A program made the translations under genes and the position numbers. The notes below the pieces were generated by a model. That model was not told the DNA's origin. It worked only from the letters and a program-made list of their open reading frames with translations, and made no database searches. Shown here piece by piece: positions 35,771 to 44,925 of a DNA stretch of 64,000 bases (the stretch's first letter is position 1; every line of letters starts with the position of its first letter). The stretch is from HyVt-477 sp965224605 (GTDB taxonomy: Bacteria > Pseudomonadota > Gammaproteobacteria > Thiotrichales > Thiotrichaceae), in assembly GCA_965224605.1 (NCBI GenBank), contig CBDCZP010000006.1:186001-250000 (forward strand), given 5' to 3'.

Positions 35771-36454
35771 ATGCGGCAAGGAATGAAGCAGCAAGGCGTA
35801 TTTGTGACGGGTACGGATACAGATGTCGGCAAGACTTGGGTGGGACAAATGATTATCCGTCAATTGTGTGCTGCTAACGTCAATGTGATACCTAGAAAGC
35901 CGGTCGAATCAGGTTGGCAAACAGATGTTATGAAATCAGATGCCTGGTTACTCGGCTCAGCCGCCAGTGTAACAGGTAAAACAGAAGCGCTAGATCGTAT
36001 ATGCCCAAATCGTTTCCAAGCCGCTATATCTCCTGTTCGAGCTGCGACTTTGGAAGGCAAGGTCTTACTCACTAAGCAACTCAAACAACAATGTATAGAT
36101 GGCATAGATCAAAACGATTTTCTTTATGTAGAAGGTGCTGGTGGCTTCTTCTCTCCATTGGCTAGTGATGGCTTAAATGCTGATCTTGCAAAACAGTTGG
36201 GATTGCCTGTATTGCTTGTGGCGGATGACAAATTAGGTTGTATTAATCACATTTTATTGAGCCTTGCTGCGATTGAAGGTTATGGTTTATCCATCAAGGG
36301 GGTCATCCTGAATACTAGAAAAGAGGTTGACGTGGAAACTCAGATGAATAATTTTGATGATCTACAAAGCTTGATAGGCACACCTGTGTTTCAGGTTGCC
36401 TATCAACAAGAAAGCATTTCGGAAGAGTTACTTAGGAAGCTAATTAACGATTGA
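35771..36454 (+). CDS. bioD: Dethiobiotin synthetase
   Basis: A 227-residue P-loop enzyme forming dethiobiotin from diaminopelargonic acid, CO2 and ATP. The P-loop GTDTDVGKT lies at about 14-22, followed by RKPVESGW and the VEGAGGFFSPL motif (about 122). It is separated from any other bio gene, which is common. AAGGA about 9 nt before ATG 35771 supports this start. Its 3' end overlaps the convergent pqiC gene tail to tail by 11 nt. Confidence 0.95.
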   Translation: MRQGMKQQGVFVTGTDTDVGKTWVGQMIIRQLCAANVNVIPRKPVESGWQTDVMKSDAWLLGSAASVTGKTEALDRICPNRFQAAISPVRAATLEGKVLLTKQLKQQCIDGIDQNDFLYVEGAGGFFSPLASDGLNADLAKQLGLPVLLVADDKLGCINHILLSLAAIEGYGLSIKGVILNTRKEVDVETQMNNFDDLQSLIGTPVFQVAYQQESISEELLRKLIND

Positions 36455-37031
36455 TTTCAGCCGCTATTTCTTGTGAAAGCTGGTACAGAGCACGGCTTTG
36501 TGCAGCGACATAAGGCGTATAACCCTCTCCTTTTGTTTGTACGGTAATGGTTGATTTTCTAGCGGGTTGATCCATCTTAGAAAAACGGGTTAGTGTGCTA
36601 CGCAACCACCATCTCGCCTTCAGCGTTACTGCTTTACCTGGCTCTCCATCGAGTCGCTCTATTTGCACCCGTATACGAAAGTCAGGTTTGAAGTAGCGCT
36701 TCCACGGATAACTTTCTATTTGCTCAGTCCCCACTAATGTGGATAGATTGTCGGTTAGCACTTGCGTAATATCTTCTTTGAGTGACCCTGCCCATTGATG
36801 ATCTTCTGTGACATGCAGTTCATTTTTATTTATTCTCGTGACAATCTGCGGTCGTTTTAGTCGGTGGGGTAAGCGAACCGGGCCAATACCCAATGTGAGT
36901 CGACCGGTTGGCGCTGTTTTATTCTCATCAATAGACGAAAGAGAATAAAAACGGGTGGAATCTGAACTTCCACCTAGTGATGAACATGCGGTTAGTATTA
37001 GTAGTATGGGTATTAAGAATAGATGTTTCAT
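36444..37031 (-). CDS. pqiC: PqiC-type outer-membrane lipoprotein
   Basis: A 195-residue lipoprotein: signal peptide with lipobox LTAC (Cys16) and the ABC-type transport auxiliary (DUF330) domain (RFYSLSSI, then LGIGPVRLPHRLKRPQIV). PqiC anchors the PqiB tunnel at the outer membrane. It is the last gene of the pqi operon, 50 nt after pqiB, and its end overlaps bioD on the other strand. Confidence 0.9.
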   Translation of the reverse strand: MKHLFLIPILLILTACSSLGGSSDSTRFYSLSSIDENKTAPTGRLTLGIGPVRLPHRLKRPQIVTRINKNELHVTEDHQWAGSLKEDITQVLTDNLSTLVGTEQIESYPWKRYFKPDFRIRVQIERLDGEPGKAVTLKARWWLRSTLTRFSKMDQPARKSTITVQTKGEGYTPYVAAQSRALYQLSQEIAAEINR

Positions 37032-37081
37032 TTTTGTCTCAGTTTCATTTAGGCAAATAGTAGCATCGGTAGCATTGAATC

Positions 37082-38800
37082 TTATTTTCCAAAAATAACA
37101 GAATTGGGTTGGCGTTGCAGTGTATTGGCTAATACAGTAAATGAATTAGCAGCTTCGCTGACCTCTTCAATTAACAAGCGTAATTCGTATTGTAGTCCAG
37201 AATCTTCGTTAAGCACGGTATCAGCACTCGATAGCGTTTTACGGGCTTCAATTAAGGCTCCATCAAGTCTTTTTAAAGTGGAATTTAATTGCTTGGCAAG
37301 CGGCATCGCCTGCTGGTTAAATTTACCCGAAATGGCTCGTGTGTTTTTAAGAGTGCCAGACAGCCCTTCCATTGAGGCGACAATTTCGGGTTCAATTTCC
37401 TTTAGCAAGGTATTTACATTATTGAGGATGGATGCGATGTCTTGGGTTGATGATTGAACATGAGGTGAATTAATTAATTGACGTGCATCTTTAATCCCAC
37501 CATGGATTTCATGCATGATGTCCGTTGCGCTTTGCGCCAATATGGTAGTGAGCCCTGAGGTTGTAGGAAACTCTTGGGCGGCAAGCCCACTTTCACTACT
37601 TGCCTTGATTTCTCCTGGATGGGTGGCCGCATCATCAGGATAGATCAGTGAAATAAATTGGCTCCCCGTTAGCAAGTTAGAAGTGGTTAATTGCCCCTTG
37701 ATTCCCTTATTCACTAGATGTGCGAGAATATCAGCTGCATCAGCTGTATCACCATCAATGGAAAGTCTTTCGGCGTAAATAGAGATTTGTACGGGTATTT
37801 TCACCTCATCATTAAATTCATCAATTTTTAATTGAACAGTTTTAACTCTGCCAATTTGAATACCTCTGTATTCAACAGGAGCGCCAGCCGAGAGACCCCG
37901 CAAACTTTCTTTGAAGTACATCACATAAAATAACTGATCGCCTACATTTTCTTCTTTAGCGGCTTCTTGATTTTGGAAAAGCGGGAATACTGTATCTTTG
38001 ATGATGGGCAGAGGTTCGTCATAGATTTGTGGCGTATCAAAGGCCAGACCGCCAATGAGGAGTGACGTAAGTGATTCCATTCTGGCTTTAACACCACCGT
38101 CAGGTGATAGTTCGACATCAATTCCACTGATGTTCCAGAAAAAAGAATTTCTTCGCACAAGACCGTTGTAAGGTTCTTTAATAAAGACATTGATCCCAAC
38201 GGTGTCATTATCTTTATTTAATTCATATTTGATGATTTCCCCTACATTAATCTGGCGATAATAAACAGGCGAGCCAATGTCCAGCGACCCTAGCTTTCTA
38301 GCTTGCAGAGTGAAGGTACTGCCATTGACATAGGAAGTCACTCTGGGTGGTGTGTCAAGCCCCTGGTATACCGTTTTTGCCTTACCTTTCGGCCCTGGGT
38401 CTATGCCGATATAGATACCCGACAATAACGTTGAAAGTCCACTTATGCCTTGTACGCTAACCCTTGGGCGTACCGTCCAGAAACGCGTTTCTGGACCAAG
38501 GTGCTTTGCCATGAACGGTTCAATTTCGGCGGTGACCTGGACTTTTTGAAGATTAGGGTCAAGCTTAATATCAATAACTTTCCCTACCGCAACATCTTTG
38601 AAGCGAATGGGGGTTTTTTTGACTTCAATGCCTTCCGCATTATTAAAAGTCACCGTGATGATGTCGCCTTTTTCACTATAGACTTTGTAAACCAACCAGC
38701 CACCTACCAAAAAGGCCACCAGCGGAATAATCCAGATCAATGAAAAGCCTGAATGTGATTCTACTTCCGCTTTAGGAAATGGATTGTATGACTCGCTCAT
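37082..38800 (-). CDS. pqiB: Intermembrane lipid transport protein PqiB (MCE)
   Basis: A 572-residue protein with one N-terminal transmembrane helix (about 21-41) and three MCE (mammalian cell entry) domains. The first begins VTFNNAEGIEVKKTPIRFKDVAVGKV, the second STFTLQARKLGSLDIGSPVYYRQ and the third FYVMYFKESLRGLSAGAPVEYRGIQIG (each quoted in part). A C-terminal helical coiled coil (about 420-570) fits the PqiB syringe that spans the periplasm. Three MCE domains fit PqiB rather than LetB (seven). It follows two PqiA-like genes and precedes pqiC. Confidence 0.93.
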   Translation of the reverse strand: MSESYNPFPKAEVESHSGFSLIWIIPLVAFLVGGWLVYKVYSEKGDIITVTFNNAEGIEVKKTPIRFKDVAVGKVIDIKLDPNLQKVQVTAEIEPFMAKHLGPETRFWTVRPRVSVQGISGLSTLLSGIYIGIDPGPKGKAKTVYQGLDTPPRVTSYVNGSTFTLQARKLGSLDIGSPVYYRQINVGEIIKYELNKDNDTVGINVFIKEPYNGLVRRNSFFWNISGIDVELSPDGGVKARMESLTSLLIGGLAFDTPQIYDEPLPIIKDTVFPLFQNQEAAKEENVGDQLFYVMYFKESLRGLSAGAPVEYRGIQIGRVKTVQLKIDEFNDEVKIPVQISIYAERLSIDGDTADAADILAHLVNKGIKGQLTTSNLLTGSQFISLIYPDDAATHPGEIKASSESGLAAQEFPTTSGLTTILAQSATDIMHEIHGGIKDARQLINSPHVQSSTQDIASILNNVNTLLKEIEPEIVASMEGLSGTLKNTRAISGKFNQQAMPLAKQLNSTLKRLDGALIEARKTLSSADTVLNEDSGLQYELRLLIEEVSEAANSFTVLANTLQRQPNSVIFGK

Positions 38801-38855
38801 GGGCGCTCTTCCGTAATATTGAAATTTGTATTTTCACTGCTGGTAGGGAGGTTGT

Positions 38856-39539
38856 TCATAGTATTTCTTCGCTCTCATTCCTTTTACTATCATCCATTAC
38901 ATCCCATATTAAACGGGGATCGAAAGTGTGAGCGGCAAACATGGTTAGCATCACTACCATGGCAAAGGATAATGCACCCAGGCCAGCATCGACGGAGGCA
39001 ATATTTCCAAATTGCACTAATGCCACCAAAATGGCGAGCACAAAAATGTCGACCATCGACCATCGACCAATAAATTCAATAATATGGAATAAGTGGGTGC
39101 GTTGCACAGGTCGCCAATGGCTACGCAGTTTTACACTGATCAGTAGACCCGTCATCACGAATAGCTTTAATATGGGTACGACGATACTAGCAACAAAGAC
39201 GATAAGCGCTAACGGCCACATGCCTTCTTCAAGCAAGTGGAGCGTCCCTCCTATAATGGTATCTGCCTGTCCTGATCCTAAATAGGTTATGTTCATAATA
39301 GGCAAAATATTGGCGGGAATATACATAAAGCATGCCGCAAAAACCAGCGCGGCCGTTTTATTCAAGCTATCAGGAATACGGCTATGGAGGTGAGCATCGC
39401 AGCGTGAGCAGATAAGTGTTTGTGAGCTTTTTTGTGTACTAGCCGTTGTGGTTTCTGGAAGCGGTAACCGACTGATCAGCTCACAATGAGGGCAAGAGAT
39501 CAGCCCACTTTCTATACCTGTTTTATATTCATGATTCAT
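38856..39539 (-). CDS. PqiA-domain membrane protein, second half
   Basis: About 227 residues: a zinc ribbon (ISCPHCELI and LICSRCDAH) followed by four membrane helices of the PqiA domain. In E. coli PqiA has two such ribbon-plus-four-helix halves in one chain; here they are separate genes. The frame opens at 39569, but ATG 39539 has AAGGGA 8 nt upstream and overlaps the preceding gene by only 11 nt. Probable role: inner-membrane partner that feeds lipid to PqiB. Confidence 0.88.
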   Translation of the reverse strand: MNHEYKTGIESGLISCPHCELISRLPLPETTTASTQKSSQTLICSRCDAHLHSRIPDSLNKTAALVFAACFMYIPANILPIMNITYLGSGQADTIIGGTLHLLEEGMWPLALIVFVASIVVPILKLFVMTGLLISVKLRSHWRPVQRTHLFHIIEFIGRWSMVDIFVLAILVALVQFGNIASVDAGLGALSFAMVVMLTMFAAHTFDPRLIWDVMDDSKRNESEEIL

Positions 39540-40182
39540 GTGGTTTCCCTTGATGATGCCACACATCATCGGGGTCTAATGTTGAGCTGAGTAAGGCAAG
39601 AATGACAATCAGCGCAAAAAAGGAATACAAGGATATCCCCGGAATCACTTCTGCAAGATCACCAAGCTTAACTCCAGCAACAATAATGGCTAGTAAGAAG
39701 ACTTCGAGCATTCCCCACACTTCCGTACTACGCAAAAAACGAAAAACAGGCCCTATTCGATGGCTCACATAGCCAAGTTTTACAGAGCCAAGTACGTAAA
39801 CCATACCCATCAAACTCAGTGCAGGAAAGATAATGGTGGTGAAGAAAACCAGTATGGATAGGAAAGGTCGGCCTATGAGAAATAATTCAACACTGGTAGA
39901 AAATAAAGTAGAGTCCAGTGCCAACCCCCCTGCCTTTAGTGATAATAAAGGGAAGAGGTTGGAGAGAATAAACAAGATAACTCCCGTCATGGCTAATGCC
40001 AGACTTCGATTGAGAGAGTTAATTCGGTGTTTTTCAAGAATGGAGTCGCAACGTATGCAGCGAGCTGTTTGACCTTCTATTAACAACGGGATTTCTTGGA
40101 TCAAATCACAATCGTGACAGATCTTCATCACTGCTAATGTTTCGTTGCTACTTTCGAAGCTGTTAGTGTTCTCTCCGTGCAT
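39529..40182 (-). CDS. PqiA-domain membrane protein, first half
   Basis: About 217 residues: zinc ribbon (KICHDCDLI and ARCIRCDSI), then four helices with LSNLFPLLSLKAGG and WGMLEVFLLAIIVAGVKLGD. It corresponds to the N-terminal half of E. coli PqiA. The start is uncertain: ATG at 40230, 40182 or 40128 are all in frame and none has a strong Shine-Dalgarno; I use 40182. It overlaps the upstream methyltransferase gene by about 20 nt, so the two are probably coupled. Confidence 0.85.
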   Translation of the reverse strand: MHGENTNSFESSNETLAVMKICHDCDLIQEIPLLIEGQTARCIRCDSILEKHRINSLNRSLALAMTGVILFILSNLFPLLSLKAGGLALDSTLFSTSVELFLIGRPFLSILVFFTTIIFPALSLMGMVYVLGSVKLGYVSHRIGPVFRFLRSTEVWGMLEVFLLAIIVAGVKLGDLAEVIPGISLYSFFALIVILALLSSTLDPDDVWHHQGKPHES

Positions 40183-40759
40183 ATGAAACCGTATAACCCG
40201 GACCCTGCTTAAGTTTTTTATAATTGCCAAAGATTTCTTTCAAGTTACGTTTCATATACTGACGTAAACCATTGATGGTGACAAGATATATCTCCCCACC
40301 GGGCTTAAGGTGCCTTTTGGCATCGTTTAACAACAAGCACATCATCTCTTTGCCGACTTTAGCGGGGACGTTAGAGGCGATAATGTCAAATCGTTGTTGT
40401 GAATTAATGTGTTGAAAGCCATTGCTGAGCATGGCTTTGGCGTTGTTAGCTTGATTGATTGCAGCATTTTTATTGGCGTATTCTACCGCCATAAAATCCT
40501 TATCTACCATTAGTGTTTCGCCTTGTGGTGCGAGTTTCGCCATGGTAATGCCGATTACACCGTAGCCACAACCTAGATCAAAACAGTCATCGGTGGGTTT
40601 GATAGATAAATATTTGAGTAATAACTGCGTGCCACTATCAATCTGTTTGGGTGAGAAGATACCCCACGTTGTACGGAAATTAAGTTTTTGTTCGCAAAGG
40701 GTTTCGCTAATCTTTATATCTTTGCGTAATGAATCTAGTGAGTGGGTCGGGTTAGGCAT
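40163..40759 (-). CDS. Class I SAM-dependent methyltransferase, RsmC-like
   Basis: A 198-residue Rossmann-fold methyltransferase. Motif I is DLGCGYGVIGITMAK (about 62-76), and motif IV reads SNVPAKVG where RNA/DNA amino-methyltransferases have NPPF/Y. It lacks the N-terminal domain of RsmC. The altered motif IV argues against a normal N-methylation mechanism; the substrate is unknown. It is the first gene of the unit leading into the pqi genes and starts 14 nt after the frameshifted membrane gene. Confidence 0.82.
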   Translation of the reverse strand: MPNPTHSLDSLRKDIKISETLCEQKLNFRTTWGIFSPKQIDSGTQLLLKYLSIKPTDDCFDLGCGYGVIGITMAKLAPQGETLMVDKDFMAVEYANKNAAINQANNAKAMLSNGFQHINSQQRFDIIASNVPAKVGKEMMCLLLNDAKRHLKPGGEIYLVTINGLRQYMKRNLKEIFGNYKKLKQGPGYTVSYARREH

Positions 40760-40773
40760 GAATATCTACCTCC

Positions 40774-41144
40774 TTAATGGATTTTAGAAGCGATAATTAA
40801 GCCGATGAAAATAGAAAAAGCGGCGAGCAATAATAACAAGGCAGTGGGTTTTTTTCTGTTAGGCATAAAAGCCAGAACCGCTAACATCACAAAAGCCAAT
40901 AGGCCGATAATTTTGGTCAGTACAAAACTATCTGAAAAAGGGTATTTTCAGGAGGTAGATGACATGCGGTAATGCCGGTAGCAAACAGGATGATTGTCAT
41001 CACGGATGTTGCCCCATTTAATTTTTTGCTGATATCTTTTTTTGAATTACAGATAGTGAACAGCGTACGCAGTAAATAAAGCCCCATCAGTAACAAGACC
41101 ACAACTACATGAGCATACGGTAAAATATTTATAAGGTAATTCAT
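40774..41144 (-). pseudogene. Frameshifted SirB2-like membrane protein
   Basis: The frame from ATG 41144 encodes MNYLINILPYAHVVVVLLLMG and a second helix, then stops at 40917. A second frame continues seamlessly (SDSFVLTKIIGLLAFVML, then ALLLLLAAFSIFIGLIIASKIH) to a TAA at 40774-40776. Adding one base to the run of five T/A at 40935-40939 restores a single protein of about 123 residues with four membrane helices, resembling SirB2. It is either a one-base deletion or an error in the homopolymer. Confidence 0.7.
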
Positions 41145-41199
41145 AGATAGGATTTGTTAGGTTTTAGCATAGTTTCAATACATAACTTCATACATAGCG

Positions 41200-42341
41200 T
41201 TAGCATGCTAGGTTTTCAAAAAGCCCGTCGGCCTGTTGATTGGCGGTTTCAATGTCAGTAGCAAGCGTACAATAATGTCCCATTTTCCTACCGGGTCTCG
41301 CTTCTTTTTTACCATACAAATGTAATTTACTGGCTGGGCTTGAGAGTAAGGTTTCCCAACTAGGCTGGCTATCACCCCACAAGTCACCCAACATATTGAT
41401 CATCACTACGGGGCTTAATAATTGGGTATCTCCAAAAGGCAAATTACACACCATTCTTACTTGCTGTTCAAACTGGGAAGTAATACAGGCATCCAGTGAA
41501 TAATGTCCGCTATTATGAGTGCGCGGAGCTATTTCATTAACCAGCAATTCCCCCTGTTTGCTAACAAAAAATTCAACCGCTAGTACACCAACATAACCCA
41601 GCTTATCGGCAAATGCGTATCGCTGCGGTTTGTGCGGCTTTGCTAATGGCTTCATTCACGTTCGCCGGAACGATGCTTTTATGCAAAATGCCATCAACAT
41701 GACGATTTTCGGCCACCGGAAAGCACCGTGCTTCGCCGCTATTGTTGCGACCTAAGATAACAGAGATTTCAAGCTCAAGATCAATGCGTTGTTCCAGTAC
41801 ACAAGGGACGCTGTTGAAGTGGGCAAAAGCTTGTCTTGCCTCTTCAATGTTGTGAACGGTTACTTGTCCCTTGCCATCGTAACCGAAGCGTGCAGTTTTC
41901 AAAATACAGGGAAAAGTGATTTCATCTACAGCCGTGGCGATTTCTGAACTAGTGGTAATCGTGCCATAGGGTGCTGTTAATAAGCCACAGGAGCGAATAA
42001 AGGCTTTTTCTACGCTACGATCTTGTGCTTTTTCAATCGCCTCCGCGCTGGGATGAACCAAGGTTCTTTTTTGCCAGCCACTTAAGCGCTGGCGCTGATA
42101 TGTTTTCGAATTCGGTGGTGACTACGTCGCAGCTATCGGCAAGTTGTTGTAGCGCGGCTTCATCATCGTAGGCCGCGATAATATGCTCATCAGCCAATTG
42201 TCCAGCAGGGCTGTGAATATCCGGTTCTACCACGCAAACTTTATAGCCCAGATCGTTGGCAGCAAGGGTAAACATTCTACCCAGTTGACCACCGCCGAGC
42301 ATACCGATGGTTGCACCGGGTAATATCATGGTGTTTTTCAT
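41200..42341 (-). pseudogene. purK: N5-carboxyaminoimidazole ribonucleotide synthase, two frameshifts
   Basis: Three successive frames together make a full PurK (ATP-grasp; AIR plus bicarbonate to N5-CAIR). Frame 1 from ATG 42341 has GMLGGGQLGRM and VTTEFENI. Frame 2 (to about 41610) has HPSAEAIEKAQDRS, ILKTARFGYDGKGQ and LEISVI. Frame 3 has DKLGYVGVLAVEFF, NEIAPRTHNSGH and the C-terminus. Each break is explained by one extra base: in the T6 run at 42067-42072 and in AAA at 41611-41613. As written the gene is broken, unless the indels are sequence errors. It follows purE by 18 nt. Confidence 0.88.
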
Positions 42342-42359
42342 AGCATCACTCTGCCCGCA

Positions 42360-42851
42360 TTATTCAGGAGGAAGCGGCATATTCATGGCCACTTGTCGTT
42401 GCTGTTCACGAAAATCACTTAACTTGTCAGCCAAAGCATCATCGTTGTTGGCAAGTAAAGCAATGGCGAATAATGCGGCATTGGCAGCACCGGCTTCACC
42501 GATGGCAAAAGTGGCAACTGGGACGCCTTTGGGCATTTGCACAATGGATAGCAAGGAATCCTGACCTTTTAGATACCGAGAAGGTACCGGCACACCTAAT
42601 ACGGGTATAGTCGTTTTAGCGGCGAGCATACCCGGCAAGTGAGCTGCGCCACCTGCGCCTGCGATAATGCACTGAATACCTCGTGCTTTAGCGGTGCTGG
42701 CATATTCAAACAGCAAGTCGGGCGTACGGTGTGCGGACACGACCTTGTACTCATGGGCAATATTGAAGGTTTGCAGGAATTCAACAGCGTTCGACATGAT
42801 ATCCCAGTCGCTATTGCTTCCCATCACAACCCCTACTAAAGGCTTGGACAT
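42360..42851 (-). CDS. purE: N5-carboxyaminoimidazole ribonucleotide mutase
   Basis: A 163-residue class I PurE converting N5-CAIR to CAIR. GSNSDWDIM (about 11-19), SAHRTPD (about 39-45) and GAGGAAHLPGM are intact. It needs the product of PurK, whose gene directly downstream is frameshifted here; PurE alone can work from AIR only at high CO2. Divergent from purC. Confidence 0.96.
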   Translation of the reverse strand: MSKPLVGVVMGSNSDWDIMSNAVEFLQTFNIAHEYKVVSAHRTPDLLFEYASTAKARGIQCIIAGAGGAAHLPGMLAAKTTIPVLGVPVPSRYLKGQDSLLSIVQMPKGVPVATFAIGEAGAANAALFAIALLANNDDALADKLSDFREQQRQVAMNMPLPPE

Positions 42852-42967
42852 AATGATTATTAAGTTTTACAAAAGATGATATTATACGTGAACCATTAAG
42901 CTATCTCTATTAGCTTCATAGTAAACTTTGTAATTATTCATTTGTATCTTCTTCTTTAGGTTTTAAT

Positions 42968-43867
42968 TTGAACGATCTAAGCTCCAATCTTGCAGTATTT
43001 GAAACTCAATTAAAAAAGCTCCCCCTTATCCATCGTGGAAAAGTGCGTGATATTTATGATATTGATGATCAGCACATGCTCATCGTTACGACAGATAGAT
43101 TGTCTGCTTTCGATGTAGTGCTTCCAGATCCGATACCGGGCAAAGGTAAGATTCTTAACGAAGTATCTGATTTTTGGTTTAACAAACTGGCGGATATAGT
43201 ACCCAATCAACTGAGTTCTCTGAAATTAGATGACATCGATGTCGATCGTCAGGAAAAACAGATACTAGTCGGCAGAAGTATTATTGTACGCAAATTAAAA
43301 GCGTTGCCTGTTGAAGCGATTGTCCGAGGTTATTTGATCGGATCTGGCTGGAAGGATTATCAACAAACAGGTGCGGTCTGTGGTATTAAATTACCGGAGA
43401 ACCTTCAACTGGCAAGCCAATTACCCGAAGCGATCTACACACCCTCTACAAAAGCAGATGTGGGTGGACATGATGAAAACATTGCTTATGAGCAAACGAT
43501 TGAATTACTAGGTGAAAATTTAGCAAAACAAGTTAAAGAAACGAGCTTGAAATTGTATACGGCGGCGGCTGAATTTGCGTTGCAAAAAGGCATTATCATC
43601 GCTGATACAAAATTCGAATTTGGTTTGGACAATGAAGAAAACCTGATATTAATTGATGAGGCGTTAACACCGGATTCATCACGATTTTGGCCTGTGGCAC
43701 AGTACCAACCGGGATCCAGTCCGCCCTCGTTTGACAAGCAATTCATTAGAGATTATTTGGAAACACTGGATTGGGATAAAACCACTCCTGGGCCTAAGCT
43801 TCCAAAAGAGATCATTGAGAAAAGCGCGGCCAAGTATAAAGAAATAGCTGATTTACTCATCAAATAA
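42968..43867 (+). CDS. purC: SAICAR synthetase
   Basis: A 299-residue enzyme joining CAIR and aspartate with ATP. It is the longer PurC type (about 300 residues), with HRGKVRDIYD, TTDRLSAFDVVLPDPIPGKG, VEAIVRGYLIGSGW, KFEFGLD and LTPDSSRFWP motifs. The only suitable start is TTG at 42968, with AGG about 8-9 nt upstream; no in-frame ATG precedes the conserved core. It is divergent from purEK, grouping three purine steps in one place. Confidence 0.95.
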   Translation: MNDLSSNLAVFETQLKKLPLIHRGKVRDIYDIDDQHMLIVTTDRLSAFDVVLPDPIPGKGKILNEVSDFWFNKLADIVPNQLSSLKLDDIDVDRQEKQILVGRSIIVRKLKALPVEAIVRGYLIGSGWKDYQQTGAVCGIKLPENLQLASQLPEAIYTPSTKADVGGHDENIAYEQTIELLGENLAKQVKETSLKLYTAAAEFALQKGIIIADTKFEFGLDNEENLILIDEALTPDSSRFWPVAQYQPGSSPPSFDKQFIRDYLETLDWDKTTPGPKLPKEIIEKSAAKYKEIADLLIK

Positions 43868-43899
43868 ATAATAAACTAATAAAAAAAGGATTACTGAAC

Positions 43900-44925
43900 A
43901 TGAAGGTACTAATAACAGGGGCAGCAGGTTTCATCGGCATGCACGCCGCGATTAATTTGTTGAAACGCGGTGATGACGTCGTTGGCATCGACGTGATGAA
44001 TGATTACTACGACGTTTCTTTAAAAGAAGATCGCTTAAAGCACATAGACAAACAAATAAACGAGACTGAAAAGCCCGGCATTTTTACCTTCAAGAAGATC
44101 GATATGGCAGATCGTGCCGCCATGGAACAGTTATTCGCTGAGGAAAAACCCGATGCGGTGATTAACTTGGCGGCTCAAGCGGGAGTTCGTTATTCGATCG
44201 ACAACCCCTTGGCGTATGTTGATAGCAATCTTGTAGGCTTTGCTCATATTCTCGAAGGCTGTCGTCATAATGATGTGAAGCATTTGGTTTATGCATCATC
44301 CAGTTCGGTTTATGGCGCGAATGAGTCGATGCCCTTTTCTGTTCACGATAATGTCGATCATCCGGTTTCTTTATATGCGGCATCGAAAAAAGCCAATGAG
44401 CTTATGGCGCATAGCTATTCCCATTTGTATGGTTTGTCGACAACAGGTCTGCGTTTCTTTACGGTATATGGGCCGTGGGGAAGACCTGACATGTCACCCA
44501 TTAAGTTTGCCAAGGCCATTACCGAAGGCAACCCCATTGATGTTTATAACTACGGCAAGCATCAGCGAGATTTCACCTACATTGATGATATTGTAGATGG
44601 GCTGATTGCTGTATTGGATAAGCCCGCACAGTCAGATGCAAACTGGGATGGTAAAGATCCTAGCCCGGCAAGTAGTAAAGCGCCATGGAAGGTTTATAAT
44701 ATTGGCAATAACGATACGGTAGAATTACTGGACTACATTACTTGTATTGAAAAACATTTAGGCATCAAAGCCGAGATGAATATGCTACCTTTACAAGCGG
44801 GTGATGTGGTCGCAACTTATGCCGATGTAGATGCTTTAATCGCTGATGTAGGTTATAAACCAGGAACGGAACTGGATGAGGGCATCGCTAAATTTATCAG
44901 CTGGTACAAAGAATATTATTCATGA
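43900..44925 (+). CDS. UDP-glucuronate 4-epimerase-like NAD-dependent epimerase
   Basis: A 341-residue extended-SDR epimerase. The Rossmann GAAGFIGMHAA motif (about 7-17), INDYY-like sugar loop, SSSSVYGANESMPF and YAASKKANE (catalytic Tyr-x3-Lys) are present. GVRYSIDNP and the RFFTVYGPWGRPDM loop match UDP-glucuronate 4-epimerases of capsule and O-antigen pathways. Its stop overlaps the gspC ATG by 4 nt. It would make UDP-galacturonate for surface polysaccharide; the rml genes 9 kb away could use related products. Confidence 0.88.
   Translation: MKVLITGAAGFIGMHAAINLLKRGDDVVGIDVMNDYYDVSLKEDRLKHIDKQINETEKPGIFTFKKIDMADRAAMEQLFAEEKPDAVINLAAQAGVRYSIDNPLAYVDSNLVGFAHILEGCRHNDVKHLVYASSSSVYGANESMPFSVHDNVDHPVSLYAASKKANELMAHSYSHLYGLSTTGLRFFTVYGPWGRPDMSPIKFAKAITEGNPIDVYNYGKHQRDFTYIDDIVDGLIAVLDKPAQSDANWDGKDPSPASSKAPWKVYNIGNNDTVELLDYITCIEKHLGIKAEMNMLPLQAGDVVATYADVDALIADVGYKPGTELDEGIAKFISWYKEYYS

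Noticed and set aside
35689..35832. Upstream extension of rsmE
   Set aside because: It overlaps bioD and has no family similarity; MRIPRFY is the known start.
42060..42080. Programmed -1 frameshift at A AAA AAG in purK
   Set aside because: The slippery heptamer is in frame, but the downstream frame needed is +1, not -1; a one-base indel explains it.
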